Shown here piece after piece: positions 33,760 through 42,742 of a stretch of 64,000 nt of DNA; within the stretch, counting starts at the first letter, position 1; each line of letters begins with the position of its first letter. The translations under genes were made by a program, and so were the position numbers. Below the pieces are notes generated by a model that saw nothing but the letters and a program-made list of their open reading frames with translations, had not been told where the DNA came from and did no database searches. Origin of the DNA: an uncultured Alistipes sp. (lineage in GTDB: Bacteria; Bacteroidota; Bacteroidia; Bacteroidales; Rikenellaceae); NCBI GenBank assembly GCA_937911745.1, contig CALDPX010000067.1, positions 9,002-73,001 on the forward strand, read 5' to 3'.

Positions 33760-34056
33760 CTACCACGATGCCTTCTTCACGCCGGGGATAAGACCGTGCG
33801 AAGCCATCTCGCGGAACTGAATACGGCTCAAACCAAACTGGCGAATGTAGCCTTTGGGACGACCGGTAATCTGGCAGCGGTTGTGCTGGCGGATGGGGTT
33901 CGAGTTGCGGGGCAGTTTCGAAAGAGCCTGCCAAGCCTCCATCTCGTTCATCTCACCTGCCTTAACAGCGGCAGCGATAGCCTCACGCTTTGCAGCATAG
34001 CGTTGTGCGAGTTTAACACGTTTAACCTCGCGTGCTTTCATTGATTCTTTTGCCAT
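33760..34056 (-). CDS. rpsN: 30S ribosomal protein S14
   Basis: Protein of 98 residues: MAKESMKAREVKRVKLAQRY and RNSNPIRQHNRCQITGRPKGYIRQFGLSRIQFREMA. It is the long, zinc-independent C- form, with one Cys only, and about nine residues longer than the usual Bacteroidales protein because of an insertion near residue 30-45 (AVKAGEMNEMEAW). It starts 3 nt after rplE. Confidence 0.97.
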   Translation of the reverse strand: MAKESMKAREVKRVKLAQRYAAKREAIAAAVKAGEMNEMEAWQALSKLPRNSNPIRQHNRCQITGRPKGYIRQFGLSRIQFREMASHGLIPGVKKASW

Positions 34057-34059
34057 ACC

Positions 34060-34617
34060 TTATGCTTTTTTAGCGTTTTTGAATGGAAGACCAAACTCAC
34101 GGAGAAGAGCATAACCCTCCTCGTCAGTATTTGCGGTAGTTACGAAGCAAATCTCCATACCGAGAATCTTGGTGATCTTGTCGATGTCGATCTCGGGGAA
34201 GATGATCTGCTCTTTGATACCGAGGGTGTAGTTACCCTGACCGTCAAATTTCTCGTTGATGCCTTTGAAGTCGCGGATACGGGGAAGTGCAACTGCGATA
34301 AGCCTCTCCAAGAACTCGTACATACGGTCGCCACGGAGGGTTACGCGAACACCTACGGGCATACCCTTACGGAGTTTGAAGTTCGAAATATCCTTGCGCG
34401 AACGGGTCTGAACAGCCTTCTGACCAGCGATAATCGAGAGCTCCTCCTGAGCAATCTCGATGAGTTTCTTGTCAGCAACAGCCTCGCCAACACCCTCGTT
34501 CAGCACGATTTTCTGCAATTTGGGTACCTGCATAATGCTCTTGTAGCCAAATTCTTTCATAAGGGCAGGTACAATCTGCTCCTTATAAGTGGTTTTGAGT
34601 GTAGGAATGTAAGCCAT
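34060..34617 (-). CDS. rplE: 50S ribosomal protein L5
   Basis: Protein of 185 residues: KEQIVPALMKEFGYKSIMQVPKLQKIVLNEGVGEAVADKKLIE, and RDFKGINEKFDGQGNYTLGIKEQIIFPEID. uL5 binds 5S rRNA and the P-site tRNA region. Its ATG overlaps the rplX stop by 1 nt (TAATG), so translation is coupled. Confidence 0.98.
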   Translation of the reverse strand: MAYIPTLKTTYKEQIVPALMKEFGYKSIMQVPKLQKIVLNEGVGEAVADKKLIEIAQEELSIIAGQKAVQTRSRKDISNFKLRKGMPVGVRVTLRGDRMYEFLERLIAVALPRIRDFKGINEKFDGQGNYTLGIKEQIIFPEIDIDKITKILGMEICFVTTANTDEEGYALLREFGLPFKNAKKA

Positions 34618-34940
34618 TATTTAATCTCCTCTCCTGATTTTTTAGCGTAACGTACAAGTTTGCCATTCTCGCCCTCTTTGCGACCTACGCGGGTAGGTTT
34701 GCCGGTTTTGGGGTCTGCAAGCATAAGGTTCGAAATGTGAATAGGAGCCTCCTGCTCAACAATACCGCCCTGGGTGTTCTTGGCACTGGGTTTGGTGTGT
34801 TTTTTGATGATGTTGAAACCCTCAACGATTGCGCGCTGATTTTTGGTATCTACCTCCAAAACACGACCGGTTTTCTCTTTGCTTTTGCTACCGCCCGAAA
34901 CTACGAAAACGGTATCACCTTTTTTGATATGTAATTTCAT
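34617..34940 (-). CDS. rplX: 50S ribosomal protein L24
   Basis: Protein of 107 residues with a KOW motif: HIKKGDTVFVVSGGSKSKEKTGRVLEVDTKNQRAIVEGFNIIKKHTKPS. uL24 starts 50S assembly. Shares one nucleotide with rplE. Confidence 0.98.
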   Translation of the reverse strand: MKLHIKKGDTVFVVSGGSKSKEKTGRVLEVDTKNQRAIVEGFNIIKKHTKPSAKNTQGGIVEQEAPIHISNLMLADPKTGKPTRVGRKEGENGKLVRYAKKSGEEIK

Positions 34941-34961
34941 ACTGCTAATCGGTATTTAAGA

Positions 34962-35327
34962 TTACAATACTTCGGGTGCAAGCGAGATGATTTTCATATA
35001 CTGGTCGCGCAACTCACGAGCAACGGGACCAAAGATACGAGTACCACGCATCTCACCCTGGGGGTTCAACAATACTACGGCGTTGTCGTCGAAACGAATG
35101 TACGAACCGTTAGCACGACGAATCTCCTTCTTTGTTCTAACTACAACCGCTTTCGATACGGTACCCTTCTTGATGTCGCCCGAAGGGGTTGCGCTCTTGA
35201 CGGTCACAACGATTTTGTCGCCAATCGAGGCGTACTTCTTCTTGGTACCACCCAAAACACGGATGCAAAGAACCTCTTTGGCACCACTGTTGTCGGCTAC
35301 TACCAATCTGCTTTCCTGTTGTATCAT
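34962..35327 (-). CDS. rplN: 50S ribosomal protein L14
   Basis: Protein of 121 residues: MIQQESRLVVADNSGAKEVLCIRVLGGTKKKYASIGD and ARELRDQYMKIISLAPEVL. uL14 lies at the subunit interface. It starts 2 nt after rpsQ. Confidence 0.98.
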   Translation of the reverse strand: MIQQESRLVVADNSGAKEVLCIRVLGGTKKKYASIGDKIVVTVKSATPSGDIKKGTVSKAVVVRTKKEIRRANGSYIRFDDNAVVLLNPQGEMRGTRIFGPVARELRDQYMKIISLAPEVL

Positions 35328-35329
35328 GA

Positions 35330-35584
35330 CTATTTAGCTCTTTCAATAATTTCTACTAATCTCCAACGCTTAGTCTTGCTCAGAGGTCGCGTCTCCATAA
35401 TCTTAACGGTGTCGCCCTCGTTGCAGGTGTTCTGCTCGTCCTCAGCCACAAAACGAGTGGTCTTGTTAACGAACTTACCATAGATAGGGTGTTTTACCTT
35501 ACGGTGAACTGCAACGACAATGGATTTCTCCATCTTATTGCTGACTACCACACCGATTCTCTCTTTTCTAAGATTTCTTTCCAT
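35330..35584 (-). CDS. rpsQ: 30S ribosomal protein S17
   Basis: Protein of 84 residues from the ATG at 35584 (MERNLRKERIGVVVSNKMEKS), the conserved start; five further codons upstream are open but would overlap rpmC. KHPIYGKFVNKTTRFVAEDEQN and METRPLSKTKRWRLVEI complete the OB fold. Confidence 0.97.
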   Translation of the reverse strand: MERNLRKERIGVVVSNKMEKSIVVAVHRKVKHPIYGKFVNKTTRFVAEDEQNTCNEGDTVKIMETRPLSKTKRWRLVEIIERAK

Positions 35585-35592
35585 AGCCTCAA

Positions 35593-35787
35593 TTAACATT
35601 TAGTGTTTTTCTGGTGCAGTACAGTCTTCATACGAGCGATGTCTCTGCGAGCTTTCTTAATAACGGTAGTATCCTCCACGGGAGATACGGCGTGATTAAC
35701 CTTCAAAGTGGCAAGTTTTGCCTGCTCAGCCTCGATGCGCTCTACCAAATCGGCTACTGCCATCTCTTTCAATTCTGCTGTTTTCAT
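35593..35787 (-). CDS. rpmC: 50S ribosomal protein L29
   Basis: Protein of 64 residues, two helices: MKTAELKEMAVADLVERIEAEQAKLATLKVNHAVSPVEDTTVIKKARRDIARMKTVL-type order, matching uL29 near the exit tunnel. It lies 28 nt after rplP and 8 nt before rpsQ. Confidence 0.95.
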   Translation of the reverse strand: MKTAELKEMAVADLVERIEAEQAKLATLKVNHAVSPVEDTTVIKKARRDIARMKTVLHQKNTKC

Positions 35788-35815
35788 AACTTCTCTTGTC
35801 TGCTTTAATGGTTAA

Positions 35816-36235
35816 CTATTCAACGTAATCTCTGCGTACAACGAGTTTGGTCTCGATGGGGAGTTTCTGTGCGCCAAGACGCAATGCCTCTTTGGCTACC
35901 TCGAAGGGAACACCCTCAATCTCAAACATAATACGACCGGGAGTAACAGGAGCAACATAGCCCTCGGGGTTACCTTTACCTTTACCCATACGAACCTCGG
36001 CGGGTTTCTTGGTAATGGGCTTATCGGGGAAGATGCGGATCCAAATCTGACCCTCACGTTTCATATAACGCACGATAGCCTGACGAGCAGCCTCAATCTG
36101 ACGACCGGTAATCCAGGTCGAATCCATTGCTTTCAGACCGAACGAACCGAACGCAAGCTGGTTGCCACGCTGAGCAAGACCTTTCATGCGTCCTTTCTGC
36201 ATTCTTCTAAATTTAGTCCTTTTTGGTTGTAACAT
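35816..36235 (-). CDS. rplP: 50S ribosomal protein L16
   Basis: Protein of 139 residues: MLQPKRTKFRRMQKGRMKGLAQRGN, ITGRQIEAARQAIVRYMKREGQIWIRIFPDKP and RMGKGKGNPEGYVAPV. uL16 organises the A-site tRNA region of the 50S subunit. Normal length. Confidence 0.98.
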   Translation of the reverse strand: MLQPKRTKFRRMQKGRMKGLAQRGNQLAFGSFGLKAMDSTWITGRQIEAARQAIVRYMKREGQIWIRIFPDKPITKKPAEVRMGKGKGNPEGYVAPVTPGRIMFEIEGVPFEVAKEALRLGAQKLPIETKLVVRRDYVE

Positions 36236-36260
36236 TGTCTTATCTTATTTAGAAGTGTTC

Positions 36261-37004
36261 CTATTTGTTGTTATTGTTTCTCCTGCGCTTGCGGTCGCCG
36301 CGGGGTTTGCCACCACGCTGCTCGCCCTGTGCAGGACCTGCTACGGACGATGCGCCTGCAATCTCGAACAGGTCACGTTTGCCATAAACCTCACCTACGC
36401 AAATCCATACCTTAACACCAAGGATACCTACTTTGGTAAGTGCCTCAGCAAGGCAGTAGTCTACGTCTGCGCGGAAAGTGTGCAGAGGAATACGACCCTC
36501 TTTGTAGGTCTCGCTACGAGCCATCTCAGCGCCGCCAATACGACCGCTAATCTGAATCTTGATACCCTCAGCACCCATACGCATAGTCGATGCGATAGTG
36601 GTTTTGATGGCACGGCGATACGATACACGACCCTCCAACTGGCGAGCCAACTGGTTTGCAACGATTACAGCGTCAATCTCGGGGCGTTTAACCTCAAAGA
36701 TGTTGATCTGTACCTCTTTGCCGGTGAGTTTTTTGAGCTCCTCTTTGAGCTTGTCAACCTCCTGACCACCTTTACCGATAATCAAACCGGGACGAGCGGT
36801 GCTGATGGTTACGGTCACGAGTTTAAGAGTGCGCTCGATAATGATTTTCGAAATGCTAGCCTTTGCAAGACGGGCATTCAGATAGGTACGAATTTTCGAG
36901 TCCTCAACCAAGCGGGTTGAAAAATCTTTACCGCCGTACCAGTTGGAATCCCAACCACGGATGATACCAAGACGGTTTGCAATTGGATTAACTTTCTGTC
37001 CCAT
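36261..37004 (-). CDS. rpsC: 30S ribosomal protein S3
   Basis: Protein of 247 residues: GQKVNPIANRLGIIRGWDSNWYGG, the KH domain with ARPGLIIGKGGQEVDKLK, and the C-terminal LGVKVWICVGEVYGKRDLF, followed by a Gly/Arg/Asn-rich tail (GEQRGGKPRGDRKRRRNNNNK). S3 forms part of the mRNA entry channel and helicase. It starts 3 nt after rplV. Confidence 0.98.
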   Translation of the reverse strand: MGQKVNPIANRLGIIRGWDSNWYGGKDFSTRLVEDSKIRTYLNARLAKASISKIIIERTLKLVTVTISTARPGLIIGKGGQEVDKLKEELKKLTGKEVQINIFEVKRPEIDAVIVANQLARQLEGRVSYRRAIKTTIASTMRMGAEGIKIQISGRIGGAEMARSETYKEGRIPLHTFRADVDYCLAEALTKVGILGVKVWICVGEVYGKRDLFEIAGASSVAGPAQGEQRGGKPRGDRKRRRNNNNK

Positions 37005-37007
37005 CTC

Positions 37008-37424
37008 TTACTCAGCTGATTTAGTTTCTACTACCATTTTGTCTACAATAATCGTAACGTGGTTGGAACGCTTACGAATGCGGTGTGCACGACCCTGAGG
37101 TGCGGGCTGAATGCGTTTGAGCATACGACCACCGTCAACCTTGATCTCTTTAACACAGAGTTTGGTATCCTCCAAACGCTCGGTGGGATTCTTAGCCTCC
37201 CAGTTGGCGATAGCCGAACGGAGAAGTTTCTCCAACTTCACCGAAGCCTCTTTCTTCGAGTAACGGAGAAGACCCAATGCTTTATTAACCTCTACGCCGC
37301 GAACGGTGTCGGCAACGATACGCATCTTGCGGGGCGAGGTAGGGCAATCACGCAGCGAGGCAACAGCCACCTGCTTCTTTGCGGCCTTCATTTTCTCGGC
37401 CATTTGATATTTTCTTGCTCCCAT
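37008..37424 (-). CDS. rplV: 50S ribosomal protein L22
   Basis: Protein of 138 residues: MGARKYQMAEKMKAAKK, CPTSPRKMRIVADTVRGVEVNKALGLLRYSKKEASVKLEKLLRSAIANWE and PAPQGRAHRIRKRSNHVTI. uL22 lines the exit tunnel. It starts 8 nt after rpsS. Confidence 0.98.
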   Translation of the reverse strand: MGARKYQMAEKMKAAKKQVAVASLRDCPTSPRKMRIVADTVRGVEVNKALGLLRYSKKEASVKLEKLLRSAIANWEAKNPTERLEDTKLCVKEIKVDGGRMLKRIQPAPQGRAHRIRKRSNHVTIIVDKMVVETKSAE

Positions 37425-37432
37425 ATCCTACT

Positions 37433-37702
37433 TTATTTTTTTCTGTTACCGGCGTGACCGCGGAAGGTGCGTGTGGGTGCGAACTCTCCGAGTTTGTGGC
37501 CTACCATATTTTCAGTTACATAAACGGGTATAAACTTGTTACCGTTGTGTACAGCAATTGTCTGACCTACGAAGTCGGGCGAAATCATACTTGCTCTCGA
37601 CCAAGTCTTAATTACGGTCTTCTGATTGCTCTCGTTCTGAGCGATTACTCGCTGTTCGAGCCTGGGCTCAATGAACGGTCCTTTTTTAAGTGAACGACTC
37701 AT
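37433..37702 (-). CDS. rpsS: 30S ribosomal protein S19
   Basis: Protein of 89 residues: MSRSLKKGPFIEPRLEQRV, TIAVHNGNKFIPVYVTENMVGHKLGEFAPTRTFRGHAG. uS19 is in the 30S head with S13. Normal length. Confidence 0.98.
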   Translation of the reverse strand: MSRSLKKGPFIEPRLEQRVIAQNESNQKTVIKTWSRASMISPDFVGQTIAVHNGNKFIPVYVTENMVGHKLGEFAPTRTFRGHAGNRKK

Positions 37703-37717
37703 TATGCTACTATTTTT

Positions 37718-38545
37718 TTATTTTGTTTTCTTGGAGATAATGAATTTGCTGGTGGTCTTCTTAGGATTGCGAGTCTTGTAACCCTTAGCCAACAGACCTT
37801 TGCGCGAACGGGGGTGACCACCACTCGAACGACCTTCACCACCACCCATGGGGTGATCAACAGGGTTCATGGTTACACCACGGTTGTGAGGTCTGCGACC
37901 GAGCCAACGCTTCCTACCGGCTTTACCGTGCTGTTCGAGGCTGTGGTCGGGGTTCGACACAGCACCAACAGTGGCGCGGCAAGTGCAGAGAACCATACGG
38001 GTCTCGCCCGAAGGAAGTTTAATAATAGCATATTTACCCTCGCGAGCCAAAAGCTGTGCGTAGGTACCAGCCGAACGAGCCAAAACTGCGCCCTGACCGG
38101 GGTAGAGTTCGATTGCGTGGATGATGGTACCCAGAGGAATGTTTGCCAAAAGCAGGGTGTTACCTACCTCGGGAGCAACGCCCTCAGTGCCGCTCATTAC
38201 GGTCTGACCTACTTTCAAGCCGTTGGGAGCCAAAATGTAGCTCTTCGAGCCGTCTGCGTAAACAATCAGAGCGATACGAGCCGAACGGTTGGGATCGTAC
38301 TCAATGGTTGCAACAGTTGCAGCCATACCATCTTTCGCACGTTTGAAGTCAATAACACGGTACATCTGTTTGTGACCACCACCGATGTAACGAACGGTCA
38401 TCTTACCGGCGTGGTTACGACCACCGCTGCTCTTCTTAGGCTCGAGCAACGATTTCTCAGGCACCGAGCAGGTAATATCCGTAAAGGTACCTGCGATTTT
38501 ATGTCTTGTTCCCGGAGTTACGGGATTAAACTTTTTTACTGCCAT
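37718..38545 (-). CDS. rplB: 50S ribosomal protein L2
   Basis: Protein of 275 residues: MAVKKFNPVTPGTRHK, GRNHAGKMTVRYIGGGHKQMYR and the C-terminal RGVTMNPVDHPMGGGEGRSSGGHPRSRKG. uL2 is essential near the peptidyl-transferase centre. Normal length. Confidence 0.98.
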   Translation of the reverse strand: MAVKKFNPVTPGTRHKIAGTFTDITCSVPEKSLLEPKKSSGGRNHAGKMTVRYIGGGHKQMYRVIDFKRAKDGMAATVATIEYDPNRSARIALIVYADGSKSYILAPNGLKVGQTVMSGTEGVAPEVGNTLLLANIPLGTIIHAIELYPGQGAVLARSAGTYAQLLAREGKYAIIKLPSGETRMVLCTCRATVGAVSNPDHSLEQHGKAGRKRWLGRRPHNRGVTMNPVDHPMGGGEGRSSGGHPRSRKGLLAKGYKTRNPKKTTSKFIISKKTK

Positions 38546-38552
38546 CTCTCAA

Positions 38553-38843
38553 TTAGATATTACTGTAGAAATCAATAGTATCGCCCTCTTTCAAGGTTAC
38601 GATTGCTTTTTTCACTGCATTGGTGCGACCTACCAAGTAGCCAGATTTGGTGTAGCGTGCTTTGAGCTTACCTTTGGTGTTGATGGTGTTTACGCTCTCA
38701 ACAACTACGTTGTACATCTGCTCTACGGCTGCGCGAATCTCCAATTTGTTAGCCCTGCGGTCAACGATAAAACCATACTGACCGAGTTTCTCGCCCTGAC
38801 CTGCCATTTTCTCGGTCAAGATGGGTTTGATAATTACATTCAT
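38553..38843 (-). CDS. rplW: 50S ribosomal protein L23
   Basis: Protein of 96 residues: IIKPILTEKMAGQGEKLGQYGFIVDRRANKLEIRAAVEQMYNVVVESVNT. uL23 surrounds the tunnel exit and docks trigger factor and SRP. It lies between rplD and rplB. Confidence 0.97.
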   Translation of the reverse strand: MNVIIKPILTEKMAGQGEKLGQYGFIVDRRANKLEIRAAVEQMYNVVVESVNTINTKGKLKARYTKSGYLVGRTNAVKKAIVTLKEGDTIDFYSNI

Positions 38844-38865
38844 TGTCTGTTCGGTTTTTTAGTGA

Positions 38866-39489
38866 TTAGAAATTCTCGTTTACCTTAGCCAATGCGCTCT
38901 CGGTGAACAACATCACACCTGCGTTCATCACGTCATAGGTGTTGAGGTTGGCAGCCTGCATTACCTTCACTTTGGGAAGGTTACGAACGCTCAGGCAAAT
39001 GTTGTGGTCGGTCTCTGCTACTACGAGCAATACCTTCTTACCAGCCAAGTTGAGAGCCTCTGCCATTGCTACGAACGATTTGGTTTTGGGAGTCTCCATA
39101 ACGAAATCCTCTACAACGGTGATAGCCTCTGCTTGGGCTTTCAGAGAGAGTGCGCTGCGGCGTGCAAGCGATTTGAGTTTCTTGTTCAGTTTGAAACTGT
39201 AATCGCGGGGTACGGGACCGAAAATGCGACCGCCGCCGGGGAAGAGAGGCGAGAGGATGCTACCTGCACGAGCACCGCCTGTACCTTTCTGACGTTTGAG
39301 TTTGCGGGTCGAGCCTGCTACCTCGTTACGCTGTTTTGCTTTGTGAGTACCCTGACGCTGATCAGCCAAGTACTGCTTTACAGCCAAGTAGATAGCGTGA
39401 GTGTTGGGCTCGATACCAAAGACCTCCTGCGAAAGAACTGCTTTCTTCGAGGTCTGAGTTCCTGTGGTGGTGTAAATTGTAAGTTCCAT
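38866..39489 (-). CDS. rplD: 50S ribosomal protein L4
   Basis: Protein of 207 residues from the ATG at 39489 (MELTIYTTTGTQTSKKAVLS); a TTG seven codons upstream would overlap rplC and is not favoured. The tunnel loop GSTRKLKRQKGTGGARAGSILSPLFPGGGRIFGP is intact. In E. coli L4 represses the S10 operon. Confidence 0.97.
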   Translation of the reverse strand: MELTIYTTTGTQTSKKAVLSQEVFGIEPNTHAIYLAVKQYLADQRQGTHKAKQRNEVAGSTRKLKRQKGTGGARAGSILSPLFPGGGRIFGPVPRDYSFKLNKKLKSLARRSALSLKAQAEAITVVEDFVMETPKTKSFVAMAEALNLAGKKVLLVVAETDHNICLSVRNLPKVKVMQAANLNTYDVMNAGVMLFTESALAKVNENF

Positions 39490-39499
39490 CTCCTCAATC

Positions 39500-40117
39500 C
39501 TACTTTTCAATGATTACATAAGTACCTTTTGCACCGGGAACCGAACCCTTAACCAAGAGAAGGTTGTTCTCGGCAATAACTTTGAGGACTTTAAGGTTCT
39601 GAACCTTAACCCTCTCACCGCCGGTCTGACCGGGCAAGCGTTTGCCCTTGAAGACGCGCGAAGGATACGAAGATGCACCAAGCGAACCAGGTTTACGCTG
39701 GCGGTTGTGCTGACCGTGGGTCTGACCACCCACACCCGCAAAGCCGTGGCGTTTTACAACACCCTGGTAGCCTTTACCTTTCGATACACCCACTACGTCT
39801 ACCCAGTCACCCTCTGCGAAGGTGTCTGCAACGGTGAGTGTCTGACCCAGAGTTACCTCATCGAACTCCTTGAACTCCACCAATTTGGCTTTGGGCGATA
39901 CACCCGATTTGCCAAAGTGACCTAACAAGCTTTTGCTGGTGTGCTTTTCACTCTTCTCGCCATAGGCAATCTGAACTGCGGAGTAGCCATCCTTCTCCTC
40001 GTTCTTGATTTGCGTAACTACACAGGGACCAGCCTCGATAACAGTGCATGGTATATTTTTACCCTCGGCACTGAAAACGGAAGTCATTCCGATTTTTTTT
40101 CCAATAAGTCCTGACAT
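39500..40117 (-). CDS. rplC: 50S ribosomal protein L3
   Basis: Protein of 205 residues: MSGLIGKKIGMTSVFSAEGKNIPCTVIEAGPC, FAGVGGQTHGQHNRQRKPGSLGASSYPSRVFKGKRLPGQTG. uL3 starts 50S assembly and its central loop reaches the peptidyl-transferase centre. A 182-nt non-coding leader separates it from rpsJ. Confidence 0.98.
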   Translation of the reverse strand: MSGLIGKKIGMTSVFSAEGKNIPCTVIEAGPCVVTQIKNEEKDGYSAVQIAYGEKSEKHTSKSLLGHFGKSGVSPKAKLVEFKEFDEVTLGQTLTVADTFAEGDWVDVVGVSKGKGYQGVVKRHGFAGVGGQTHGQHNRQRKPGSLGASSYPSRVFKGKRLPGQTGGERVKVQNLKVLKVIAENNLLLVKGSVPGAKGTYVIIEK

Positions 40118-40299
40118 TTTACCTGTCTTTAATTACTTGTTGTTTGTTAAATAAAAAGTTTGTGTGTATAAAGTTTCTTCTACTTTATCGCTTTTGTTGT
40201 CCTTCTTCGGGAGCGCAGTAAGGCGGGTTCCTCGCGCGTGCGTATTTATTTATAGGTATCGGACAAGGAACCCCCTATTTTGCATCACCCCGCAGTTTA
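40118..40299 (-). promoter_or_regulatory. rpsJ-rplC gap: candidate ribosomal-protein leader
   Basis: The 182 nt contain no frame of note. On the minus strand GGGTTCCT (about 40267-40274) can pair with AGGAACCC (about 40227-40234) across an AT-rich loop, and an A-rich stretch precedes rplC. No TAnnTTTG box is present, so this looks like a regulatory leader inside the message and not a new promoter. Confidence 0.4.
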
Positions 40300-40605
40300 T
40301 CAGACTTTGATGTTTACCTCAACACCCGAGGGCAACTCCAACTTCATCAGAGCGTCGATAGTCTTGGGGGTTGAACTGTAAATATCAAGAATCCTCTTGA
40401 AGGTGCAGAGCTGGAACTGCTCGCGTGCTTTCTTGTTAACGAAAGTCGAACGGTTCACAGTGAAAATCTTTTTCTGAGTAGGAAGTGGAATAGGACCACT
40501 AACTACTGCGCCTGTCGATTTCACAGTTTTTACGATTTTCTCAGCCGACTTATCAACCAAGTTGTGATCGTAAGATTCGAGTTTGATTCTAATTTTCTGA
40601 CTCAT
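40300..40605 (-). CDS. rpsJ: 30S ribosomal protein S10
   Basis: Protein of 101 residues: MSQKIRIKLESYDHNLVDKSAEKIVKTVKSTGAVVSGPIPLPTQK and LMKLELPSGVEVNIKV. Besides its 30S role S10 is NusE in antitermination. It follows fusA directly (14 nt), since tuf is absent at this locus. Confidence 0.98.
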   Translation of the reverse strand: MSQKIRIKLESYDHNLVDKSAEKIVKTVKSTGAVVSGPIPLPTQKKIFTVNRSTFVNKKAREQFQLCTFKRILDIYSSTPKTIDALMKLELPSGVEVNIKV

Positions 40606-40619
40606 GGTTATTTATTCTT

Positions 40620-42734
40620 TTATTCCAATTCTTGTTTTTTGCCACCGCACTTCTCGATAACCTCTTTTGCTACATTCTGAGGTACTTCGTCGTAGTGCGA
40701 GAACTCCATAGTCGAGGTTGCGCGACCCGAAGAGAGCGTACGCAATACGGTAACATAGCCGAACATACCCGACAGGGGCACTTTGGCTTTGATTGCCGTT
40801 GCAACACCCTTGCTCTCGGTACCCTCAATCTGACCGCGGCGTTTGTTCAAATCGCCGATGATGTCACCCATATACTCCTCGGGAGTAACAACCTCCACCT
40901 TCATAATGGGCTCCTTCAATACGGGCTGACACTTAGGAGTAGCCTCACGGAAACCGTTGCGAGCGCAAATCTCGAACGAGAGTGCATCGGAGTCTACGGG
41001 GTGGAACGAACCGTCTTTCAGGGTTACCTTCATCGAGTCGATACCGAAGCCAGCCAAAGGACCGTTTGCCATTGCCGACTCGAAGCCTTTCTGAACTGCG
41101 GGGATAAACTCCTTAGGTACGTTACCGCCCTTAACCTCGTCAATGAACTGCAAGCCCTGAACGCCCTCGTCTGCGGGACCAATCTCAAAGATGATATCTG
41201 CAAACTTACCGCGACCACCAGACTGTTTCTTGAATACCTCGCGCATCTGGAAGGTGCCATTGAGAGCCTCCTTGTACGATACCTGAGGAGCACCTACGTT
41301 AATCTCGATACCAAACTCCCTGCGGAGACGGTCGATAATAATATCGAGGTGCAACTCGCCCATACCGCTGATAATGGTCTGACCACTATCCTGGTCGGTC
41401 TTAACCGTAAAGGTGGGATCCTCCTCAGCCAACTTGCCGAGTGCGATACCGAGTTTATCCAAATCCTTCTGAGTCTTAGGCTCCACAGCGATACCGATAA
41501 CGGGCTCGGGGAAGGTCATCGACTCCAAGGTAATCTGCTTATCCTCAACACACAAGGTGTCGCCGGTGCGAACATCCTTGAAACCTACAACAGCACAGAT
41601 GTCGCCTGCACCAATGGTATCCATAGGATTCTGCTTGTTGGCGTGCATCTGGTAGATACGGCTGATACGCTCCTTCTTGCCCGAGCGGGTATTGAAGACG
41701 TAGGTACCTGCATCGAGTTTACCCGAGTAGATGCGGATGAATGCCAAGCGACCTACATAGGGGTCGGTTGCAATCTTGAACGCGAGAGCGCAGAAAGGAT
41801 CCTCATCGGTGGGGTAACGCTTAACGGTGCTCTCGTTGCGAGGATCGGTACCAACAATAGCCTCAATGTCGAGGGGCGAAGGCAAGAACATCATAATCGA
41901 GTCCAACAGAAGCTGAACACCTTTGTTCTTGAACGACGAACCACACAACATAGGGATAATCTGCATACTGATAGTAGCCTTGCGGATTGCAGCAATGAGT
42001 TCATCGGGAGTAATCGAATCGGGATCCTCGAAGAACTTCTCCATAAGAGCCATATCGACCGTAGCAACCTCCTCTACGAGGTGTGCCCTTGCCTCCTCAA
42101 CCTCTGCTTTCATCTCCTCGGGTACCTCCTCGTAGGTATAGTTTACGAGTTGGTCTTTCTTTGCATCGTCGTAGATGATAGCCCTATTATATATAAGGTC
42201 TATAACACCACGGAACGACTGCTCGCTACCGATAGGCAAAGTGATAGGCACTGCGTTGGCACCAAGACGCTCCTTAACCTGTGCGCAGACATTCATAAAA
42301 TCTGCACCGGTACGGTCCATCTTGTTAACGTAACCGATACGGGGAACATTGTACTTATCTGCCTGACGCCATACGGTCTCGCTCTGGGGCTCAACACCGC
42401 CAACAGCGCAGAAAGTTGCCACAGCACCGTCCAACACGCGCAACGAACGCTCCACCTCAACAGTAAAGTCAACGTGTCCGGGAGTGTCGATAAGGTTAAT
42501 CTGGTACTGTTTGCCTTTGTAATTCCAGAAAGCGGTAGTTGCTGCCGAAGTAATGGTGATACCACGCTCCTGCTCCTGAACCATCCAGTCCATAGTAGCC
42601 GAACCATCGTGAGTCTCACCAATCTTGTGAGTCTTACCGGTGTAGAACAAGATTCGCTCGGAAGTAGTGGTCTTACCAGCATCGATGTGCGCCATGATGC
42701 CGATATTACGAGTATATGTTAAATCTCTTCCCAT
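40620..42734 (-). CDS. fusA: elongation factor G
   Basis: Protein of 704 residues, the translocation GTPase. G1 AHIDAGKTTTSERILFYTG, G2 region QEQERGITITSAATTAFW, G3 DTPGHVDF and G4 NKMDRTGADF are intact; the domain IV tip is FGIDSMKVTLKDGSFHPVDSD. Normal length, so it is likely the canonical factor; Bacteroidota often carry extra EF-G-like paralogs elsewhere. Confidence 0.98.
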   Translation of the reverse strand: MGRDLTYTRNIGIMAHIDAGKTTTSERILFYTGKTHKIGETHDGSATMDWMVQEQERGITITSAATTAFWNYKGKQYQINLIDTPGHVDFTVEVERSLRVLDGAVATFCAVGGVEPQSETVWRQADKYNVPRIGYVNKMDRTGADFMNVCAQVKERLGANAVPITLPIGSEQSFRGVIDLIYNRAIIYDDAKKDQLVNYTYEEVPEEMKAEVEEARAHLVEEVATVDMALMEKFFEDPDSITPDELIAAIRKATISMQIIPMLCGSSFKNKGVQLLLDSIMMFLPSPLDIEAIVGTDPRNESTVKRYPTDEDPFCALAFKIATDPYVGRLAFIRIYSGKLDAGTYVFNTRSGKKERISRIYQMHANKQNPMDTIGAGDICAVVGFKDVRTGDTLCVEDKQITLESMTFPEPVIGIAVEPKTQKDLDKLGIALGKLAEEDPTFTVKTDQDSGQTIISGMGELHLDIIIDRLRREFGIEINVGAPQVSYKEALNGTFQMREVFKKQSGGRGKFADIIFEIGPADEGVQGLQFIDEVKGGNVPKEFIPAVQKGFESAMANGPLAGFGIDSMKVTLKDGSFHPVDSDALSFEICARNGFREATPKCQPVLKEPIMKVEVVTPEEYMGDIIGDLNKRRGQIEGTESKGVATAIKAKVPLSGMFGYVTVLRTLSSGRATSTMEFSHYDEVPQNVAKEVIEKCGGKKQELE

Positions 42735-42742
42735 CGAATCTC

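Noticed and set aside
40632..42722. A long plus-strand open frame opposite fusA (about 700 codons)
   Set aside because: Mirror of fusA codon bias; low-complexity Thr/Leu/Val-rich product, no known motif, and fusA is unambiguous.
40606..42734. A missing tuf gene between fusA and rpsJ as a deletion
   Set aside because: Bacteroidota normally carry tuf elsewhere with tRNAs, so the absence is expected.
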